From Pseudomonadota bacterium (GTDB lineage Bacteria; Pseudomonadota; Gammaproteobacteria; Burkholderiales; Burkholderiaceae_C), in NCBI GenBank assembly GCA_022566735.1, contig JADFIG010000011.1:1-64000 (forward strand): a stretch of DNA of 64,000 nucleotides, read 5' to 3'. The notes below the pieces were generated by a model. It was not told the DNA's origin, made no database searches, and saw only the letters and a program-made list of their open reading frames with translations. The first letter of the stretch is position 1, and every line of letters starts with the position of its first letter. The position numbers were made by a program, and so were the translations under genes. Below, piece by piece: positions 59,282 through 64,000 of this stretch.

Positions 59282-60249
59282 GGGAGGTCAGGGCCCATGC
59301 GGGCCGATGGGTGGATGACAGGGTGAGTGTAGGCCGGAACGCCGGACGCGACCTTGCGTTGCGGCGCGTCGGACCCGCTGGCAGGCACCGTCAGCACGCA
59401 CTGCGGCACGAAGCTGGCCTGCTCGCCCTTGCTGAAGTAGCCGCGCGGGTTGGCCACGATGCGGCAGGCCCAGGCGCTGCCATCGGCGCGGGTGCCGCGC
59501 ACGGTGTGGTCGTTGGGACAGTGCAGGTGGCCGTGCAGCCACAGGTCGGCATGGGGCAGCAGCTCGTCGAGGCCATTGCAGAAGCCGGCCGTGCCCGGCG
59601 TGAGGCCGTAGCGCGGGTCGGCGCTGTGCAGCGTCGGGGCGAAATGGGTGACGGCCACGGTGGGGCCCTCGAAGGGCTGCTGCAGGGCCTGGCGCAGCCT
59701 GTCCTGGCATTGCAGGGCCAGCGGCCGCAGGTCCTCGGCCAGCAGGTGCTGGCCACCGCGCAGGGTGCTGTTCTTGCGCAGGTAGAAATTGGCCGCGCGC
59801 AGGGCCTTGTCCAGGGCTGCCATCTGGGCCGTGACGCCGCGTTCGCGGGCGGCCAGGGCAGAGAAATCGCTCCACAGCGTGCTGCCCACAAAGCGCACGC
59901 CCTCGATCACCACCACTTCGCCGTCCAGCCAGGTCAGGCCCAGGCGTTCGCAGGTGGCGCGCAGGCGCGGGTGGGTGTCGGCGAACTCCAGGCCGTCGAA
60001 CTCGTGGTTGCCGGGCACGAAGAGCACCCGCTTCCAGGGCGAGCCTGGCCGCAGCGGCGAGAACTGGCCCAGGCCGAAGTCCGCATCGGGCAGGCGGGAG
60101 CCGGCCTGGTAGGAGCCGATGTCGCCGGCCAGCACCAGCACATCGGCTTGCGGGTCGGCGGGCAGCACGAAGTCCGGGTAGCGCTCCAGGTGCAGGTCAG
60201 AGGCCAGCTGCAGGCGCAGGCCGGCCGCGGTCGGGGCGGACATCGACAT
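59278..60249 (-). CDS. Metallophosphoesterase
   Basis: A 323-residue calcineurin-like phosphoesterase. The metal-binding motifs appear in order: ASDLHLER (D-x-H), LAGDIGS (GD), FVPGNHEFDG (GNH-E/D), and late HFAP and WLHGHLHCP (GHxH). The substrate is unknown; it could be a phosphodiester or nucleotide. It sits between the SecC-motif gene (21 nt upstream) and usp (ATGA overlap). Start at the first ATG; a second ATG two codons later is possible. Confidence 0.88.
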   Translation of the reverse strand: MSMSAPTAAGLRLQLASDLHLERYPDFVLPADPQADVLVLAGDIGSYQAGSRLPDADFGLGQFSPLRPGSPWKRVLFVPGNHEFDGLEFADTHPRLRATCERLGLTWLDGEVVVIEGVRFVGSTLWSDFSALAARERGVTAQMAALDKALRAANFYLRKNSTLRGGQHLLAEDLRPLALQCQDRLRQALQQPFEGPTVAVTHFAPTLHSADPRYGLTPGTAGFCNGLDELLPHADLWLHGHLHCPNDHTVRGTRADGSAWACRIVANPRGYFSKGEQASFVPQCVLTVPASGSDAPQRKVASGVPAYTHPVIHPSARMGPDLP

Positions 60250-60270
60250 CAGACGCCGGCCCTCACACGC

Positions 60271-60990
<720 letters not shown>

Positions 60991-61090
60991 GGGTCGGTCC
61001 GCGTGCACTCGAAAGCTGCATTGTGCCGGGAATGCCCCGCGTGTGGCGCCATCCGTGGCGATCCGTGGCGTTTTGCGCGCTGGTCGCGGC

Positions 61091-61765
61091 TCAGAACTCC
61101 ATGTCCAGCTCGTCGATGTCGTCGGGCTCGGCCTGGGCGGCGCGCAGCCAGTCCTGCATCTCGGGCTGGCCGAGCATGAGGTCGCGGTAGGCGGCGCAGA
61201 CCGGGTCCAGGGCCACGTCGTAGGTGGCGAAGCGGCTGCACACCGGTGCGTACATGGCGTCCGCCATGGTGCGCTGTGCGCCAAACAGGAAGGGGCCGCC
61301 GTGCCGGGCCAGGCAGTCGCGCCAGATGGTGCAGATGCGGTCGATGTCGGCCTGCGCGCGCGACCACACCTTGAAGCGCGGGAAGCGGGCGCGCAGGTTC
61401 ATCGGCAGGGACGAGCGCAGCGAGGCGAAGCCCGAGTGCATCTCTCCGCAGATGGCGCGGCAGTGGGCGCGCGCGGCCCGGTCGGCGGGCAGCAGGCCGG
61501 CCTGGGGGCAGACCTCGTGGAGGTACTCGGCGATGGCCAGGGTGTCCCAGACATGCACACCCTCGTGCACCAGGCTGGGCACCAGGATGGACGAGGACAG
61601 CAGCAGGATCTCGGCGCGGGTGGCCGGGTCGTCCGGCGGCAGCACGCGCTCCTCGAAGGGCAGGCCGGCAAAGCGCACCAGCAGCCAGCCGCGCAGCGAC
61701 CAGGACGAGTAGTTCTTGCTGGTGAGGGTCAGCGTGGTGGGCTGGGCCTTGGCGACGCGGGCCAT
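61091..61765 (-). CDS. Glutathione S-transferase-like protein
   Basis: A 224-residue GST-fold enzyme. The thioredoxin-like N-terminal domain ([25 protein letters not shown], with Ser-Ser near the usual catalytic position) contains the [21 protein letters not shown] segment, whose cis-Pro and Asp bind glutathione. The all-helical C-terminal domain follows. It resembles the YfcF/zeta-like group in Burkholderiales; detoxification or thiol transfer is likely. It lies 100 nt upstream of the SecC-motif gene and diverges from the PHA depolymerase gene. Confidence 0.88.
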   Translation of the reverse strand: MARVAKAQPTTLTLTSKNYSSWSLRGWLLVRFAGLPFEERVLPPDDPATRAEILLLSSSILVPSLVHEGVHVWDTLAIAEYLHEVCPQAGLLPADRAARAHCRAICGEMHSGFASLRSSLPMNLRARFPRFKVWSRAQADIDRICTIWRDCLARHGGPFLFGAQRTMADAMYAPVCSRFATYDVALDPVCAAYRDLMLGQPEMQDWLRAAQAEPDDIDELDMEF

Positions 61766-61910
61766 GGTGTCTCCGGTGTGGTGTTGCCCCGGCGGTGGAC
61801 CAGCAAGCTGCGTGCCATGCCCCCTGAGCGTCGCCAGCACCGCGCGGGGTGGCTCGCAACTTGCTGACAGCTGCGGCATCCCGTCGCTTGCGACCTCACC
61901 CGAGACGCCC

Positions 61911-63206
61911 ATGCTGTATGCCGCCTACCAGGCCCACCACGCCGCCCTGGCGCCGTGGCGCGCGGCCGCCCGCAGTCTGGCCGACACCCTGCACCACTTG
62001 CTGCCCGACGGCCCGGCGCAGTCTTCCCTGGACGAGTTGCTGGCCGGTGGCGCGCTGGCGCGCAGCGTGCAGGCCGGCTGCGACGTCTTCGCCCGCCTGG
62101 CCCTGACCCACCACCGCCCGGCCTACGGCATCGAGCGCGTCACCTCGCAGGGACGCGAGCACGCCGTGGTGGAGGAGGTGGCCATGCGCACGCCCTTCGG
62201 CACCCTGCTGCGCTTTCGCAAGGACGGCGCCCCCGGGCAGCCGCGCGTGCTGCTGGTGGCGCCCATGTCGGGCCACTTCGCCACCCTGCTGCGCGACACC
62301 CTGCGCACCCTGCTGCAGGACCACGACGTCTACCTGACGGACTGGCACAACGCCCGCGACGTGCCGCTCGGCCACGGCCGCTTCGGCCTGGACGACCACA
62401 CCGCGCACCTCATGCGCTTCCTCGAACACATGGGGCCGGGCGCCCACCTCGTGGCCATCTGCCAGCCCTGTGTCGCCGCCCTGTCCGCGACGGCCCTGAT
62501 GGCCCAGGACGGTCACCCGGCGCAGCCGCGCAGCCTCGTGCTGATGGCCGGCCCGATCGACTGCCGCGTCAATCCGACCGAGGTCAACGCGCTGGCCACC
62601 CGCAAGCCGCTGAGCTGGTTCGAGGAGCACATGGTCCACACCGTGCCCTGGACGCTGCGCGGGGCGGGCCGGCGCGTCTACCCGGGCTTTGTCCAGCTCT
62701 CGGCCTTCATGAGCATGAACGAGGCCCGCCACCGCCAGGCCTTCGACGAGCTCTACCGCCGTGTGGCCGCCGGCCTGCACGGCGACGCCCGTGCCACCCA
62801 GACCTTCTACGAAGAGTATTTCGCCGTGGCCGACCTGCCTGCCGAGTTCTACCTGGAGACGGTGGGCAAGGTCTTCCAGACCTTCGATTTGCCGCGCGGC
62901 TGCCTGGGCTGGCGCGACACCGTGGTGGACCCGCGCGCCATCCGCCGCACCGCGCTGATGACGGTGGAAGGCGAGCGCGACGACATCTGCTCGGTCGGCC
63001 AGACGGTGGCCGCGCAGGACCTGTGCACCGGCGTGCGCCCGTCCTGGCGCCAGCACCATGTGCAGACCGGTGTGGGCCACTACGGCGTGTTCAGCGGCAA
63101 ACGCTGGCAGCGCGAGATCTACCCGCGCGTGCGCGAACTCATCCACCAGGCCGATCAGGCCCCGCAGTTCGCGCACAAGGGGAACATGGCGAACGTGGCA
63201 CCGTGA
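61911..63206 (+). CDS. phaZ: Intracellular polyhydroxyalkanoate depolymerase
   Basis: A 431-residue intracellular poly(3-hydroxybutyrate) depolymerase that mobilises stored PHA granules. It starts MLYAAYQAHHAALAPWRAAA, the family N-terminus. The alpha/beta-hydrolase motif LVAICQPCVAAL carries Cys as the likely nucleophile (as in PhaZ of Ralstonia), and Asp/His partners are in GERDDICSVGQTVAA and VGHYGVFSGKRW. There is no signal peptide, consistent with granule degradation inside the cell. Confidence 0.92.
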   Translation: MLYAAYQAHHAALAPWRAAARSLADTLHHLLPDGPAQSSLDELLAGGALARSVQAGCDVFARLALTHHRPAYGIERVTSQGREHAVVEEVAMRTPFGTLLRFRKDGAPGQPRVLLVAPMSGHFATLLRDTLRTLLQDHDVYLTDWHNARDVPLGHGRFGLDDHTAHLMRFLEHMGPGAHLVAICQPCVAALSATALMAQDGHPAQPRSLVLMAGPIDCRVNPTEVNALATRKPLSWFEEHMVHTVPWTLRGAGRRVYPGFVQLSAFMSMNEARHRQAFDELYRRVAAGLHGDARATQTFYEEYFAVADLPAEFYLETVGKVFQTFDLPRGCLGWRDTVVDPRAIRRTALMTVEGERDDICSVGQTVAAQDLCTGVRPSWRQHHVQTGVGHYGVFSGKRWQREIYPRVRELIHQADQAPQFAHKGNMANVAP

Positions 63207-63218
63207 CCGGCACGGCGA

Positions 63219-64000
63219 TCAGCGCTGCACGGCGTCGACCAGCTGCTGGATGGCCGCCGGATCCTCGATGGTGGTGAGGTCGCCGGTGGCGCGGCCCTCG
63301 CACACGGCCTGGATGGCGCGGCGCAGCAACTTGCCCGAGCGCGTCTTGGGCAGGGCGCTCACGAAGTAGACCCGCGCGGGCCGGCCCACGGCACCGATCT
63401 GCTGGTCCACCGTCTGCATGATCTCGGCTTCCAGGGCCTGGCAGCCCGCGGCGTCGGCCACCCGGGTGGCGTCCTTGACGACCACGAAAGCCTTGGCCAC
63501 CTGGCCCTTGAGCTCGTCGGCCACGCCCACCACGGCCACCTCGGCCACGGCGGCGTGCGCACTCACGGCCTCCTCGATCTCGCGCGTGCCCAGGCGGTGG
63601 CCGGCCACGTTGATGACGTCGTCGGTGCGGCCCAGGATGAAGTGGTAGCCGTCGGCATCGCGGATGCCCCAGTCGAAGGTGTTGTAGGCCAGGCGGTTGG
63701 GGAAGCTGCTCCAGTAGGTCTTGACGAAGCGCTCGTCATCGCGCCAGACGGTCTGCAGGCAACCCGGCGGCAGGGGGTACTGCAGCGTCAGCACGCCCTT
63801 CTGGTCGGGTTCGGTGAGCTCCTCGCCGGTCTGGTCGTCGAGCAGGCGCACGTCGTAGCCCGGCATGGGGAAGCCCGGCGAGCCCAGGCGCGTGGTCAGC
63901 GAGGGGTCGATGCCGCGCGGCACGCTCAGGATGGGCCAGCCGGTTTCGGTCTGCCAGTAGTTGTCGATGATGGGCTTGCCGATGGCGTCGCCGATCCAGG
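63219..64000 (-). CDS. prpE: Propionyl-CoA/acetyl-CoA synthetase, C-terminal part (window-edge truncated)
   Basis: Adenylate-forming acyl-CoA ligase, most like PrpE. From the right edge the frame reads WIGDAIGKPIIDNYWQTETGWP (motif A5 region), then FDWGIRDADGYHFILGRTDDVINVAGHRLGTREIEEAVSAH (A7-A8), and ends with TRSGKLLRRAIQAV, where the conserved Lys is the acetylation-controlled catalytic residue. The first part of the gene lies outside. It activates propionate or acetate, fitting with the neighbouring PHA depolymerase. Convergent with phaZ at 12 nt. Confidence 0.9.
   Translation of the reverse strand, partial: WIGDAIGKPIIDNYWQTETGWPILSVPRGIDPSLTTRLGSPGFPMPGYDVRLLDDQTGEELTEPDQKGVLTLQYPLPPGCLQTVWRDDERFVKTYWSSFPNRLAYNTFDWGIRDADGYHFILGRTDDVINVAGHRLGTREIEEAVSAHAAVAEVAVVGVADELKGQVAKAFVVVKDATRVADAAGCQALEAEIMQTVDQQIGAVGRPARVYFVSALPKTRSGKLLRRAIQAVCEGRATGDLTTIEDPAAIQQLVDAVQR

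Overview
This 64 kb window comes from a high-GC betaproteobacterium of the order Burkholderiales. The gene order recA-recX-sucC-sucD, the class of type IV pilin, MsrPQ, PHA metabolism and the UvrA-like tandem protein suggest a Comamonadaceae or Sphaerotilaceae-like organism. The window splits into a mobile element (about 1-20,850) and chromosomal backbone (about 20,900-64,000).

Left third: the integrase-proximal half of a Tn4371-family integrative and conjugative element (ICE), mostly read right to left. From the right it holds a tyrosine integrase, a 48-residue ORF, a HigBA toxin-antitoxin pair and a nuclease-like orphan, then a decayed radC. Next comes an AT-rich two-gene cargo module (NA37-like protein plus membrane protein), then DUF932, ParB, a small ORF, a PD-(D/E)XK cargo gene, DUF736, an HNH cargo gene, an XRE regulator, DUF2958, DUF2285, an AlpA-like regulator and RepA with iteron-like repeats. 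It ends in a six-gene chain ParA-RHH-DUF2840-TraF-orf147-relaxase in which every junction is a 4-nt ATGA overlap. The relaxase is cut by the left edge, and the trb/type IV secretion genes and other element end lie outside. Cargo genes have visibly lower GC than the core and sit next to repeats or gene remnants.

20.9-30.2 kb: recA with a LexA box and recX (SOS/recombination), sucCD (TCA cycle) with a strong terminator, a TerC-family membrane protein, then a signalling cluster of Ser/Thr kinase, PP2C phosphatase, FHA adaptor and a metallo-beta-lactamase-fold cyclic-nucleotide phosphodiesterase-like protein.

30.2-35.5 kb: a type IV pilin gene with a sigma-54 promoter, flanked by three polytopic GT-C-like membrane proteins that may modify the pilin or a surface glycan. 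35.5-40.8 kb: transketolase, GAPDH, and a secreted subtilase with a GlyGly-CTERM-like tail. 40.8-50.2 kb: SPOR protein, BirA, SET-domain protein, topoisomerase III, PstS-like protein, MsrPQ, AEC transporter.

50.2-64 kb: a 1966-residue tandem UvrA, a chemoreceptor, a small membrane-anchored protein, a SecC-motif protein/metallophosphoesterase/universal stress protein operon, a glutathione S-transferase, an intracellular PHA depolymerase, and the C-terminal part of propionyl-CoA synthetase cut by the right edge.

The best candidates for an undescribed system are the NA37/membrane-protein pair at 14.3-17.1 kb and the integrase-coupled HigBA plus PD-(D/E)XK-like orphan at 17.5-20.8 kb. No tRNA, rRNA, IS element or CRISPR array was seen.
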